Shown here in pieces: positions 16,699 to 25,211 of a stretch of 45,109 nucleotides of DNA (position 1 is the stretch's first letter; every line of letters begins with the position of its first letter). The DNA is from an uncultured Oscillatoriales cyanobacterium. GTDB taxonomy: Bacteria; Cyanobacteriota; Cyanobacteriia; Cyanobacteriales; Microcoleaceae. The position numbers and the translations under genes are program-made. The DNA lies in contig CAITND010000197.1 of NCBI GenBank assembly GCA_903893625.1, positions 1 to 45,109 on the forward strand, written 5' to 3'. The notes under the pieces are model-generated. The model saw nothing but the letters and a program-made list of their open reading frames with translations. It was not told where the DNA came from and made no database searches.

Positions 16699-18489
16699 AA
16701 CCCATCTATTAAAACTATCTGGAAATCTTGGGAAAATTATCCTAAAGTGACTTGGGGTATTTCTATTCTGGGATTATTATTACTCAGTGCGATCGCATTT
16801 TTAAGTCATTTAGGCGATATTGGTTTAATCGATAAAACTGAACCGATGTTTGTTGAAGCCGCCCGACAAATGCACCTGACAGGAGATTGGATTACTCCCT
16901 ATTGGAATGGGGTCACTCGCTTTGATAAACCCCCCTTAATTTATTGGTTAATAGTAATCGCTTTTCAAGCTGTAGGTGTGAATGAATGGGGGGCACGATT
17001 ACCTTCCGCAATCATGGCGATCGCTTCTACCTTTTTTGTATTCTATACCCTGCGTTATTTTGGTGTTCAGAGGGATAATAATGCGTCCCTAACGTCATCC
17101 GCAATCACCCGTCAAGCTTGGATAGGAGCATGGTGGGGAATGATGATGATGGCGTTAAATCCGGCTTGGATTGCTTGGGGACGCACGGGGGTTTCTGATA
17201 TGCTTTTAGCAAGTTGTTTAACAATTTCATTATTAGCATTTTTCTTGGGCTATGCTCAACCCCGAACTCGTCAACAAAAGGGGTGGTATTTTACCTTTTA
17301 TTGTTTTGCTGCTTTAGCGGTTTTAGCAAAAGGGCCGATTGGAATTGTCTTTCCTATTTTAATTATTGGTGCTTTTCTAATTTATACAAAACAATGGCAA
17401 AGTGTTCTCTGGGAAATGCAGTTATTACCGGGAATTTTTATATTTATAATCATAGCAATTCCTTGGTTTATTTTAGTCACTTTAGCTAATGGTCAAGCCT
17501 ATTTAGACACATTTTTTGGACATCATAATTTTGAACGGTTTACCAATGTGGTTAGTAATCATCCTGGCCCTTGGTTTTATTATTTTCCGGTAATTTTAGT
17601 CGCTTTATTACCTTGGTCGGTGTATTTACCTGTAGCAATTTATCAGGTTAAATTTTGGAAAATCCAAGCTTGGCGATCGCAAGATCGTTCTCAACATTTA
17701 GGTTTATTTGCTCTATTTTGGTTGGTGATTATTTTCGGATTTTTTAGTGTTTCTGCGACTAAATTGCCTAGTTATATATTACCCTGCATTCCCGCAGGTG
17801 TGATTTTAATTAGTATCTGGGGTAATCAAAAAAATCCGATTCAGTCAGATCAAAATAAAATTTCTCTACCATTTTTAATTACAGGTTTGGTGAATATTTT
17901 AATTTTATTAGCGTTAGCGATCGCTAGTTTTCTTAGCCCTAAATTAATCGGAGAAGATACTCCCAATTTTTCGCAATTATTACAAATTAGCCACTTACCA
18001 ACGGTATCAGGAATTATCTGGTTAATAGCAAGTGGAATCACCCTTTGTTGCCTTTTGCGACCCCAATGGCGACGGGGGGTATGGTTAGGAAATGCTCTAG
18101 GATTCTTCGCTTTTATGAGTTTAGTGGCTTTACCTGCGGGTCAATTATTAGATACTCAAAGACACTTACCTTTGCGACAATTATCAGCCCGAGTTCGGCA
18201 AGTTCAGCAACCCCATGAACCCCTATTAGTAATTGGGATATTTAAACCCAGTCTGGTGTTTTATACCCAACAACCGATACAGTTTATGACATATAATATT
18301 AAGCAAAGATTATTAGAATTATTTCCTGTAAATAGTTCAGTTGATACGGTTTTAATTATTACACAACCGAAAGAAATAGCAAAATTAGGTTTAAAATCAA
18401 CCGATTATCAATTATTAGAAAATCAAGGAGATTATCAATTAATTAGAATCCAGGTAAAAGTATTATTAAAATCATTAACTCTTCAGTAG
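16675..18489 (+). CDS. glycosyltransferase family 39 (ArnT/PMT-like) membrane protein
   Basis: A 604-residue GT-C enzyme with about 12 transmembrane helices. The first luminal/periplasmic loop holds IDKTEPMFVEAARQMHLTGD, then WNGVTRFDKPPLIYWL, the pattern of ArnT-type transferases (acidic motif, GDW, KPPL.YW). It should move a sugar from a polyprenyl-phosphate donor to a lipid or protein on the outer side of the inner membrane. The C-terminal 120 residues form a soluble domain. The annotated GTG start overlaps the PAP2 stop and lies in a heptamer repeat; the next in-frame ATG is inside the conserved loop, so this start or a nearby rare one must be used. Acceptor unknown. Confidence 0.88.
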   Translation: MNSQQPTVNPSIKTIWKSWENYPKVTWGISILGLLLLSAIAFLSHLGDIGLIDKTEPMFVEAARQMHLTGDWITPYWNGVTRFDKPPLIYWLIVIAFQAVGVNEWGARLPSAIMAIASTFFVFYTLRYFGVQRDNNASLTSSAITRQAWIGAWWGMMMMALNPAWIAWGRTGVSDMLLASCLTISLLAFFLGYAQPRTRQQKGWYFTFYCFAALAVLAKGPIGIVFPILIIGAFLIYTKQWQSVLWEMQLLPGIFIFIIIAIPWFILVTLANGQAYLDTFFGHHNFERFTNVVSNHPGPWFYYFPVILVALLPWSVYLPVAIYQVKFWKIQAWRSQDRSQHLGLFALFWLVIIFGFFSVSATKLPSYILPCIPAGVILISIWGNQKNPIQSDQNKISLPFLITGLVNILILLALAIASFLSPKLIGEDTPNFSQLLQISHLPTVSGIIWLIASGITLCCLLRPQWRRGVWLGNALGFFAFMSLVALPAGQLLDTQRHLPLRQLSARVRQVQQPHEPLLVIGIFKPSLVFYTQQPIQFMTYNIKQRLLELFPVNSSVDTVLIITQPKEIAKLGLKSTDYQLLENQGDYQLIRIQVKVLLKSLTLQ

Positions 18490-18507
18490 AAATTATACTA
18501 AATTCCC

Positions 18508-18586
18508 AATTCGTAATTCGTAATTCGTAATTCCCTATTACCTATTCCCTATTACCTATTCCCTATTGCCTATTGCCTATTCCCTG
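18508..18586. repeat. two adjacent heptamer STRRs
   Basis: AATTCGT repeats about three times (18508-18530), followed directly by about eight units of the TATTACC/TATTCCC/TATTGCC family (18531-18586). The second part is the same family as at 5150. Confidence 0.88.
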
Positions 18587-18609
18587 GGATTATCCAGGGG
18601 TTACAATCA

Positions 18610-18624
18610 TATAGTGTTACTATA
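18610..18624. promoter_or_regulatory. perfect 6-bp palindrome, possible operator
   Basis: TATAGT and ACTATA are separated by GTT. The AT-rich sequence around it could also hold promoter elements. It is about 390 bases upstream of the diguanylate cyclase, in an otherwise unexplained 509-base gap (18490-18998). Confidence 0.25.
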
Positions 18625-18695
18625 CTTATATAGGATAAAACATTTCTAACCATCCAGAGAGTTGAGAGGTAATCTGGCTGAAACGATTACCTGTA

Positions 18696-18803
18696 TCAAA
18701 AGAAATAAGGGAATTCATCAGGATCAAAGCACCAGTAACGTATCAAGCCTAGTTTGAACAAGGCTTGAAGTTCCGTAATAGCAATGTTTTCCTCATCTAT
18801 CAT
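18696..18803 (-). CDS. possible 35-residue ORF
   Basis: ATG at 18803 reads leftward to TGA. The peptide begins MIDEENIAITELQALFKLGL and ends with an aromatic, acidic tail (DPDEFPYFF). It looks protein-like but has no ribosome-binding site and no family I know. It may be a remnant. It is the only coding-like signal in the gap before the diguanylate cyclase. Confidence 0.22.
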   Translation of the reverse strand: MIDEENIAITELQALFKLGLIRYWCFDPDEFPYFF

Positions 18804-18998
18804 TTTGAGTAAACTAATAAATATACCTCCCATATTTTGCTGTGAATAGGGGGGATAAATCCTGATCTTAAAATCTTTTTTTTAGCAAAAGCTAATTCTC
18901 TCAGCTATAGATAGAGGAAAACACAAAAACATAGAGGTTAAAATTAATCGGCATATAAAAAATGGAATTGTCAATATGAATCAAAGACGAATTGGGTT

Positions 18999-21350
18999 TT
19001 GTTTCTAATCTTAATCAGGTGGATCATCCATCAAGTTAATCGTATGCAGTACCGCCGTTCTCAAACTGAAGAATCTAACCTCAAAGAATTACTTCGCAGT
19101 AGTCCGGCGGTAATTTTTAGTTGTCAACCCCAACCTAACTATAAAATTACGTTTATTAGTGACAATGTAAAGACACTCTTGGGGTATGATGTCGCTACAT
19201 TTTTGAGAGAAGAAGATATTTGGCATAACTATATTCCCGATGAAGATCATGATCAATGGCGGGATGCTTTTATTCAATTGTTAGCAACGGGAACCCATAT
19301 TCATGAAGCTCGATTTTTACACGCCCAGGGCAATTGGTGCTGGTTACGATTAGAAATGCGACTTGTCAAAGATGGGGAGGGAAATCCTTCAGAAATTGTA
19401 GGTTACTTCGTTGATATTACCGATCGCAAAGAAGCAGAAATGCAACTGTTAACGACACAGAATCGTTTAAAAACGGTGATTGAAACCGTTGGCAGTGGCA
19501 TTATGCTGAGTGATGAACAAGGGAATTTTTATATTTTTAATTCCCAAATCACAGAAATTACCGGATATACCTTAGAAGAAGCTCAATCTCCTATTGATTT
19601 TCTCAGTTTATTATACCCGAATCCTGAAGCTTATAAAAAGGCTCAAGATCGATTAAGAATGGTGGCTTTAACGGGTTCAATTTTTAATGTAGAAACAACA
19701 ATTCAAACTAAAAATGGGCAGTTAAAAACCTTGCTTTTATCTACAGTGATGATGCAAGATCAGCAAAAGCCTTTATTTTTATCGACTTTTCAAGATATTA
19801 CGCCCCTAAAACTAGCCGAACAAGCGTTATGTCAACTGATTGTTCAAGAGCATTTAGTTTGGGAAATTACCCATCAAATTCGTCAGTCTTTGAATTTAGC
19901 GGATATTCTCAATACAACCGTTACGGAAGTTCAACAGTTATTGGAATGTGATCAGGTTTTGATTTATCGGATTTTTCCCAATTTCCAAGGAAAGATTATT
20001 GCAGAAACGAACCTAGATGAATCTTTAAAACAACAACGATCCCAAGCTCCTTTAATTCCCTTAGAATGGTATGAAAATTTTAGTCGCGGTCGGATGCGAG
20101 TAATTAATGATATTAATCATGATTCCATTAATTCGGGAATGTTAAAAGTCTTAAAACATTGGGGAATTTATTCAGCTATTATGGTTCCTTTATTTGAACA
20201 AAATCAACTCTGGGGACTCTTAATTATTTATCAAAATCAAGGTTTACGTCATTGGTTACAATGGGAAGCAACGTTACTTCGGCAAATTTCAGAACAGGTT
20301 GGAATTGCCCTTCAACAAAGTCAACTCTATCAACAAACTCAATATCAAGCGCGTCGCGCCCAAACGTTAAATCACGTCATTCAAGTGATTCGTCAATCTT
20401 TAGATTTAGATACGATTTTTTCAACAGCCGTTGCTGAAATTGTCACCTTATTGCGTGTGGATCGAGCTTGTATTTTGCAACATTTTCCCGAAAAACAACA
20501 ATGGCAAGAGGTTGCTTCCTATAGTTACAGTGCCTCTGCTACGCCTCCAATTCTTCCCCCCATTCAGCAACTCAATTGTTTAGAAACGGATGATCTCAAT
20601 GTTCCTAACTCCCAAGAAATTCAACATTTAACCGGAATTTCAGGAACTTGGTTGCCAATTCCTCTGCGGGTGGGTTCTCAAGTTTGGGGCTGTTTAGGAT
20701 TACTTAAACATCAACATTTAAGGGGTTGGAAAGACTCGGAAATTGAGTTAACTTGTGCCATTGCGGATCAATTAGCGATCGCCATTCAACAATCTGAACT
20801 TTATCAAGAATTACAAATTGCTAACCAACAATTAAAACGCCTCGCCACTGTTGATGGTTTAACTCAAGTGGCAAACCGTCGCCGTTTTGATGAATATTTA
20901 GCACAGGAATGGCAACGTTTACAACGGGAACAGAATTATTTAGCTTTAATTTTGTGTGATATTGACTATTTCAAACAATACAATGATTCCTATGGACACC
21001 CCGCCGGAGATACTTGTTTAAAACAAGTTGCTCAAACCCTTGAGGATACTTTACAACGCCCTGCGGATTTAGTGGCTCGATATGGCGGAGAAGAATTTGC
21101 GATTATTTTACCTAATACAAATCGGGAGGGCGCGATTTATATTGCACAACAAATTCAATCGGCGATTTTGCAACTCCAATTACCTCATGCAAATTCAACG
21201 GTCAGTCAGTGGTTAAGCTTGAGTTTAGGGGTGACTTCTACGATCCCCTCTACTTTAACGTCTGTTTCTGACTTGATTGAGGCGGCGGATAAAGCTTTAT
21301 ATCAAGCCAAACAGCAAGGACGCGCCCGTTATTGTGTTCAGGAGATTTAG
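18999..21350 (+). CDS. PAS-PAS-GAF-GAF diguanylate cyclase
   Basis: A 783-residue signalling enzyme. Two PAS domains come first (about 28-145, ending VGYFVDITDRKEAE, and 155-280, ending FQDITPLKLAE). Two GAF domains follow (about 300-445 and 465-610), then the GGDEF domain (about 615-783). The active-site loop is RYGGEEF (GGEEF at 696-700), and the inhibitory I-site RPAD (687-690) lies exactly five residues before it. The enzyme should make cyclic di-GMP and be feedback-limited. Neither GAF domain shows an obvious bilin-binding cysteine, so redox, small-molecule or light sensing is open. The TTG start at 18999 is weak; ATG 19045 is a good alternative. An 11-codon upstream ORF starts at 18976. 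Confidence 0.93.
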   Translation: MFLILIRWIIHQVNRMQYRRSQTEESNLKELLRSSPAVIFSCQPQPNYKITFISDNVKTLLGYDVATFLREEDIWHNYIPDEDHDQWRDAFIQLLATGTHIHEARFLHAQGNWCWLRLEMRLVKDGEGNPSEIVGYFVDITDRKEAEMQLLTTQNRLKTVIETVGSGIMLSDEQGNFYIFNSQITEITGYTLEEAQSPIDFLSLLYPNPEAYKKAQDRLRMVALTGSIFNVETTIQTKNGQLKTLLLSTVMMQDQQKPLFLSTFQDITPLKLAEQALCQLIVQEHLVWEITHQIRQSLNLADILNTTVTEVQQLLECDQVLIYRIFPNFQGKIIAETNLDESLKQQRSQAPLIPLEWYENFSRGRMRVINDINHDSINSGMLKVLKHWGIYSAIMVPLFEQNQLWGLLIIYQNQGLRHWLQWEATLLRQISEQVGIALQQSQLYQQTQYQARRAQTLNHVIQVIRQSLDLDTIFSTAVAEIVTLLRVDRACILQHFPEKQQWQEVASYSYSASATPPILPPIQQLNCLETDDLNVPNSQEIQHLTGISGTWLPIPLRVGSQVWGCLGLLKHQHLRGWKDSEIELTCAIADQLAIAIQQSELYQELQIANQQLKRLATVDGLTQVANRRRFDEYLAQEWQRLQREQNYLALILCDIDYFKQYNDSYGHPAGDTCLKQVAQTLEDTLQRPADLVARYGGEEFAIILPNTNREGAIYIAQQIQSAILQLQLPHANSTVSQWLSLSLGVTSTIPSTLTSVSDLIEAADKALYQAKQQGRARYCVQEI

Positions 21351-21486
21351 GGGATTTTAGCGGTTTAGTATTGGTCGATCTTGTCTATTTCAGTTGATTT
21401 CGTGGGGATAAAATTTTCTATCCAAGGGGGCTATTGTTTTTGGAGCCATTATGATACTATACAATTGTGATGAAATTTTGGGGACT

Positions 21487-21530
21487 GAGCGCTCTGTTGA
21501 ACTGAAAGGGGGAGAGCGCTCTTTATTATT
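21487..21530 (+). terminator. terminator-like hairpin of two GAGCGCTC palindromes
   Basis: GAGCGCTCT (21487-21495) pairs with AGAGCGCTC (21513-21521) around a 17-base loop, followed by TTTATTATTT. Each arm contains the perfect 8-base palindrome GAGCGCTC. It lies between the convergent diguanylate cyclase and moaD genes and could serve both strands. Confidence 0.6.
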
Positions 21531-21556
21531 TGGAAAAAATCAATAATTAGGAAAAA

Positions 21557-21808
21557 TTAACCTCCACTAACGGGGGGAATTAAAACCACCTCATCTCCAT
21601 CCTGGATTTCAGTATCAGGAGTGACAAATTCTAAATTAATTCCAAATCGTGTTACGTTTCGCCAGTTTTCTAGTTCAGGATGCTCCTGAATACACTGATC
21701 TAAAATTGTAGACACGGGAGTTTGAGGAGGAACGTTTAAGATTAATTCTGAAACCCTATATGCTTCTTGAAACCCAGCAAAGAGTTTAACTGTTACCGTC
21801 ATTGACAT
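21557..21808 (-). CDS. moaD: MoaD/ThiS-family sulfur-carrier protein
   Basis: An 83-residue ubiquitin-fold protein. It starts TVTVKLFAGFQEAY and ends DGDEVVLIPPVSGG, the MoaD-type end in which the terminal Gly-Gly is adenylated by MoeB and then carries the thiocarboxylate. With MoaE it would supply sulfur for molybdopterin. No other molybdenum-cofactor gene is near, which is usual for cyanobacteria where these genes are scattered. Length is normal. It lies downstream of psbY, separated by a terminator, so it needs its own promoter. Confidence 0.9.
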   Translation of the reverse strand: MSMTVTVKLFAGFQEAYRVSELILNVPPQTPVSTILDQCIQEHPELENWRNVTRFGINLEFVTPDTEIQDGDEVVLIPPVSGG

Positions 21809-21855
21809 ATTAAGAATAGGGGTGTTGAGGTGTTGACTGTACAGAATTAAACAAT

Positions 21856-21888
21856 AAAAACCCTACCCCGTCTAATCACAGGATAGGG
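21856..21888 (-). terminator. terminator of psbY
   Basis: On the minus strand CCCTATCC pairs with GGGTAGGG (one G-U) around a loop of about 13 bases and runs into TTTTTATTG. It lies 25 bases after the psbY stop. Confidence 0.65.
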
Positions 21889-21912
21889 AAAAGCATCATT
21901 TAAGAGTTTTAT

Positions 21913-22035
21913 TTAACTTTTATTTAACAAACCTTGAACTTGTCTGATGGCGATCGCCCCAATATTATAGAAAGCCCAACCCGCCGCCGCGAGTAGAGGT
22001 AATAGAACAATGAGAATGCGAAAATCGAAATCCAT
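21913..22035 (-). CDS. psbY: photosystem II protein PsbY
   Basis: A 40-residue single-helix protein. The start is [20 protein letters not shown], then [20 protein letters not shown]. The pattern [23 protein letters not shown] is the signature of cyanobacterial PsbY, a peripheral low-molecular-weight subunit of photosystem II near cytochrome b559. A strong AGGAGGAG ribosome-binding site lies just upstream of ATG 22035, and a terminator follows. Length is normal. It is too short for usual ORF thresholds and easy to miss. Confidence 0.92.
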   Translation of the reverse strand: MDFDFRILIVLLPLLAAAGWAFYNIGAIAIRQVQGLLNKS

Positions 22036-22511
22036 AGATTCTCCTCCTAAAGTTTTTTAAACATCTCTCATCTTTTTATTTTTATCCTATTTTCGTCCTT
22101 ACAGAGCAACAAACTTGACAACTAGGGGAATGTTGGCTCCATTAGACGCTCCTGTTCAGGGTTGAAGCCCTAATTTTCGAGTTGTTTTAGACTCTATCCT
22201 GACATTCTCGCCCCGGTGATGAACAGGGGACTGAGACTGCTTTGCCAGTGTCATTGAATATTTTATCAGATTACCGCAGGCGGTAGCATGAGAAACCGAT
22301 CTCAAAATATAAAGTTTTGTTACATTTCCTCAGTCATAATACCGAGAACCTGAACAGCTTGTCGTCTAAAAAAAAGCAAATCTTAAATTTTGGACGGTCT
22401 GAGCATTGACTGGGCACAATAGAAAAAAGGGAAATTTGGGAATTTTTAGCCCTTTTAAATTATAGCGATCAATGAATTTTTAAATTTTTATTCAGTCTAG
22501 GAGTTTAAACC
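22036..22511. other. 476-base gap with hairpins, no gene seen
   Basis: The gap lies between the divergent psbY and VWA genes. CCTGTTCA (22151-22158) is repeated in inverse as TGAACAGG (22220-22227). Small hairpins lie inside (AGGG/CCCT at 22158-22171) and beside it (CCCC 22211/GGGG 22226). ACCGC/GCGGT pairs near 22274. The purine-pyrimidine balance is unlike that of the AT-rich leaders elsewhere. It could hold an sRNA or a transposon relic. I see no coding frame. Confidence 0.35.
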
Positions 22512-24347
22512 ATGATTCAGATTAACTATTCTCTTTCTCATTCATTAATTGCCACAAATACGGCTGCTACAGTTGATTTAATTCTTAATTTTAATGGAGA
22601 AAAAACAACAAATGCTTCCGCTCGACGACCTTTAAATTTAAGTTTAGTAATTGATCGTTCAGGTTCAATGGCGGGTCAACCCCTCCGTTATGCTATTAAG
22701 GCGGCGCAAAAATTAGTAGAATCTTTGAATGATCAAGATCTGCTTTCGATTATTATTTATGATGATAATGCTGATTTAATTTTACCTCCTCAACCTGTCA
22801 CCGATCAAGCTGCAATTTGTTCAAAATTGGGTAAAGTTAAAGCTGGAGGTTGTACGAATTTAAGTGGCGGTTGGTTGTTAGGCTGTGAACAAGTTAAATC
22901 CCATCTCAATACCGAACATTTAAACCGGGTTTTATTATTAACAGATGGACAAGCTAATATGGGAATTACCGATGCTTCAGTCCTGACTAAAACGGCTCAA
23001 AAACAAGCGGAACAGGGAATTATTACCACAACATTAGGATTCGGAACCTATTTTAATGAAGATTTATTGATTGCGATGGCAGATGCGTCAGGAGGACATT
23101 TTTATTTTATTCAATCTCCCGATGAAGCAACGGATGTCTTTCGGATTGAATTAGAAAGCTTAACCTCGGTAGTCGCCCAAAATTTAACCGTAATATTACA
23201 ACCTGAATCCTCGGTTGAATTGCGAGAAATCTTAAATAATTATCGAACAAATGCTCTGGAAAATGGGTTAGAAATTTTTTTAGGGGATGTTTATGAAGTC
23301 GAAGCTAAACAGTTAGCCGTTCAATTGGTAATTCCTCCTCAAAACAATTTAGGTCAACTTCCCCTCCTCTCCCTCAATTATAAATACCAAACGATTATCA
23401 ATGACAGTATTGAGCAACTTTCGGGAGAATTACCGATTACAATCAATATTGGTTCAGAAGCAGAAGCTCAACAAATTCAACCGAATCAATCCGTTTTTGA
23501 ACAAACCAGTAAATTAAGAATTGCTCAAGTTAAAGAACAAGCGATCGCCTTAGCAGACAAAGGCGACTATCAAAAAGCGGCTGAAATCTTACGTTCTGCC
23601 ATTCAAAATATTCAACAAAAATTATTAACTGAAATCTTTGAAATAGCCGAAGAAATCGAACAATTAGAATATTATGCTCAACGGTTTGAAACCCATAATT
23701 TTGATTCCATCAGTCGCAAGGAAATGCGGGATCAATCCTATCAAACCCGAACCCGTAACCGAGAAGACTTGAATTTACGAGGGATTAATGCCGGAGATGC
23801 AGATAGCTTAGAAGCAGTTTCTAGTTTTGAACAAGGGGTATTAGTGGAATGTGTGCGAGAAGGAGGTAAATTAAGAGTTCGAGTCATTTCTGAAGGGTAT
23901 AATCCTGAGTTTAATGTACAGTTTCCTCGCCAGATTCGGGAAGAAGGAGTTACTTATATTGTCGAAGAAATTCAACTTTCAGCCAATGGGGATTTTTATC
24001 GCGCTTCTGGAACGATTAAACGGTTAGTGAAACCGGGAGAAGAACGCCAAGCCGGAACAAAGAAAGCACCCAAATCGACTAATTTACAAGCGGCGAAAGC
24101 ACCCAAATCCTTTGCTGATTTAGAAACCACTGATACTGTCGGAGATGGGGTAATTATTCAATGTGTTAAAGAAGGGAGCAAATTGCGGGCGCGGGTCGTT
24201 TCCGATGGTTACAACCCAAATTATAATATCCGGTTTCCCCGTGATATTCGGGCTGAAGGCGTTCTCTATGTGGTCGATGAGGTTCGGGAGTCTGCCGATG
24301 GCAAATCCTATGTGGCCTATGGCAAAATTCGCCGTCTCGTTCAATAG
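22512..24347 (+). CDS. von Willebrand factor A protein with duplicated C-terminal domain
   Basis: A 611-residue protein. The VWA domain (about 40-220) keeps the metal site: DRSGSMAG (D48, S50, S52), the threonine in GGCTNLSGGW and LLLTDGQAN. A helical region follows (about 330-400, with QALADKGDYQKAAEILRSAI-like repeats). The C-terminus holds two copies of a 65-residue domain at 442-506 and 546-610 that share about 38 identical residues by hand count. Each has a CVxEGxKLRxRVxSxGYNP core and ends IxRLV. The linker is Lys/Ala-rich (KKAPKS, KAPKS). There is no signal peptide, so it is probably cytoplasmic. It likely works as a metal-dependent protein-binding scaffold; the partner is unknown. ATG 22512 has AGGAG just upstream. 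Confidence 0.85.
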   Translation: MIQINYSLSHSLIATNTAATVDLILNFNGEKTTNASARRPLNLSLVIDRSGSMAGQPLRYAIKAAQKLVESLNDQDLLSIIIYDDNADLILPPQPVTDQAAICSKLGKVKAGGCTNLSGGWLLGCEQVKSHLNTEHLNRVLLLTDGQANMGITDASVLTKTAQKQAEQGIITTTLGFGTYFNEDLLIAMADASGGHFYFIQSPDEATDVFRIELESLTSVVAQNLTVILQPESSVELREILNNYRTNALENGLEIFLGDVYEVEAKQLAVQLVIPPQNNLGQLPLLSLNYKYQTIINDSIEQLSGELPITINIGSEAEAQQIQPNQSVFEQTSKLRIAQVKEQAIALADKGDYQKAAEILRSAIQNIQQKLLTEIFEIAEEIEQLEYYAQRFETHNFDSISRKEMRDQSYQTRTRNREDLNLRGINAGDADSLEAVSSFEQGVLVECVREGGKLRVRVISEGYNPEFNVQFPRQIREEGVTYIVEEIQLSANGDFYRASGTIKRLVKPGEERQAGTKKAPKSTNLQAAKAPKSFADLETTDTVGDGVIIQCVKEGSKLRARVVSDGYNPNYNIRFPRDIRAEGVLYVVDEVRESADGKSYVAYGKIRRLVQ

Positions 24348-25206
24348 AATTGGATGCTATCAGAAATGGTATTGGGTTGACAAAAACCCTTGGCCTAACC
24401 CAATTGAATCTGATGTCATATTTAGGATAATATCAGTTATGCCTTAAAAGCCAAAGACGGTTAAACTTGCCGTGAAAATCGGGTCACACAAGCGTCCTTG
24501 CCGACTCGGTTACTAAAAGGACAGCGCCTCTGTCTAGGACAAGCAGAAAGGTTTAACAAGAGGTAATTTAATCAAAGGCGAAAGAAAAAAGCAGTCCCAA
24601 ACGCTTTGGCAATAGGATAGAGGGTGTCATAGTTCACCCAGTCAGGGTAACACCTGCAAAGTAAAACCTGAGATATTTGTCTAGGGTTTTTCTAACTATT
24701 GCTAGAACTGCCATCAAGTTCTGAATCCATTGAGTCGCCTGGAAAAAATTCAGGTAGAATGGGGGCGGACTTGATAAAATTTATCGGAAAAATGGCTTTA
24801 AAACCCTGTCCTTCTAGGACGGCTTTATATTGGGTTGTCTATTGACATCCGATCATGCTACCATTTCCGATAACAGGAAAGGTAAATAACCTGTCTAAAA
24901 ACCTAGTTGCCTAAAGGCAAAACGCTGAACCTTGACAATTGAATCTATAGGGTTCTACTGCACAGTTTTAGTTTCCCCCAGCAGTGGGTAAAAGATTCGT
25001 GGGTACTAGACAACCAGTTTTTTGAAACAAATTTGTTTCAAGTTAAAAAAGAACTCGCATTCATGCGAATAGGGTAGGGCATATCCGAATTTACGCTTGG
25101 GGAGAATCCCACCTCTGGTTAAAGCGCTGCAAGGTACTTTGATTAAGTGGTTTCATTGAACCAAGAATCCCCACGCCTTCAGGCACAGGGAGTGTCAACA
25201 AACCTA
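24348..25206. other. 859-base gene-free, hairpin-rich region upstream of the porin
   Basis: No open frame here looks like protein. Several hairpins are evident. GACAG pairs with CTGTC around 24521-24536. GTCCTT/AAGGAC pair near 24490-24523. GGTGT...ACCC pairs with GGGT...ACACC at about 24626-24658. Later ones lie near the porin (GGGG/CCC about 25099-25110, GGTT/AACC at 25149-25162, GCC/GGC at 25175-25184). The region is less AT-rich than ordinary gaps here. It may be a long structured leader, an independent sRNA, the remains of an IS200/IS605 element, or more than one of these. Confidence 0.4.
25149..25199 (+). mobile_element. IS200/IS605-like right-end relic next to the porin gene
   Basis: GGTTTCATTGAACC (25149-25162) is followed by AAGAATCCCC, a hairpin with loop TTCA (GCC 25175-25177, GGC 25182-25184, outer CCC/GGG) and then GGGAGTGTCAA. 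From memory this is the layout of the right end of many cyanobacterial tnpB elements (GAATCCCC, GC hairpin, GGGGAGTGTCAA). No tnpB codons are visible upstream. It ends only 12 bases before the porin ribosome-binding site. Confidence 0.45.
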
Positions 25207-25211
25207 GACCC

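Noticed and set aside
24430-25200. Group II intron or retron in the long gap
   Set aside because: No domain V-like sequence, no reverse transcriptase gene, and no msr/msd-like inverted pair flanking an RT.
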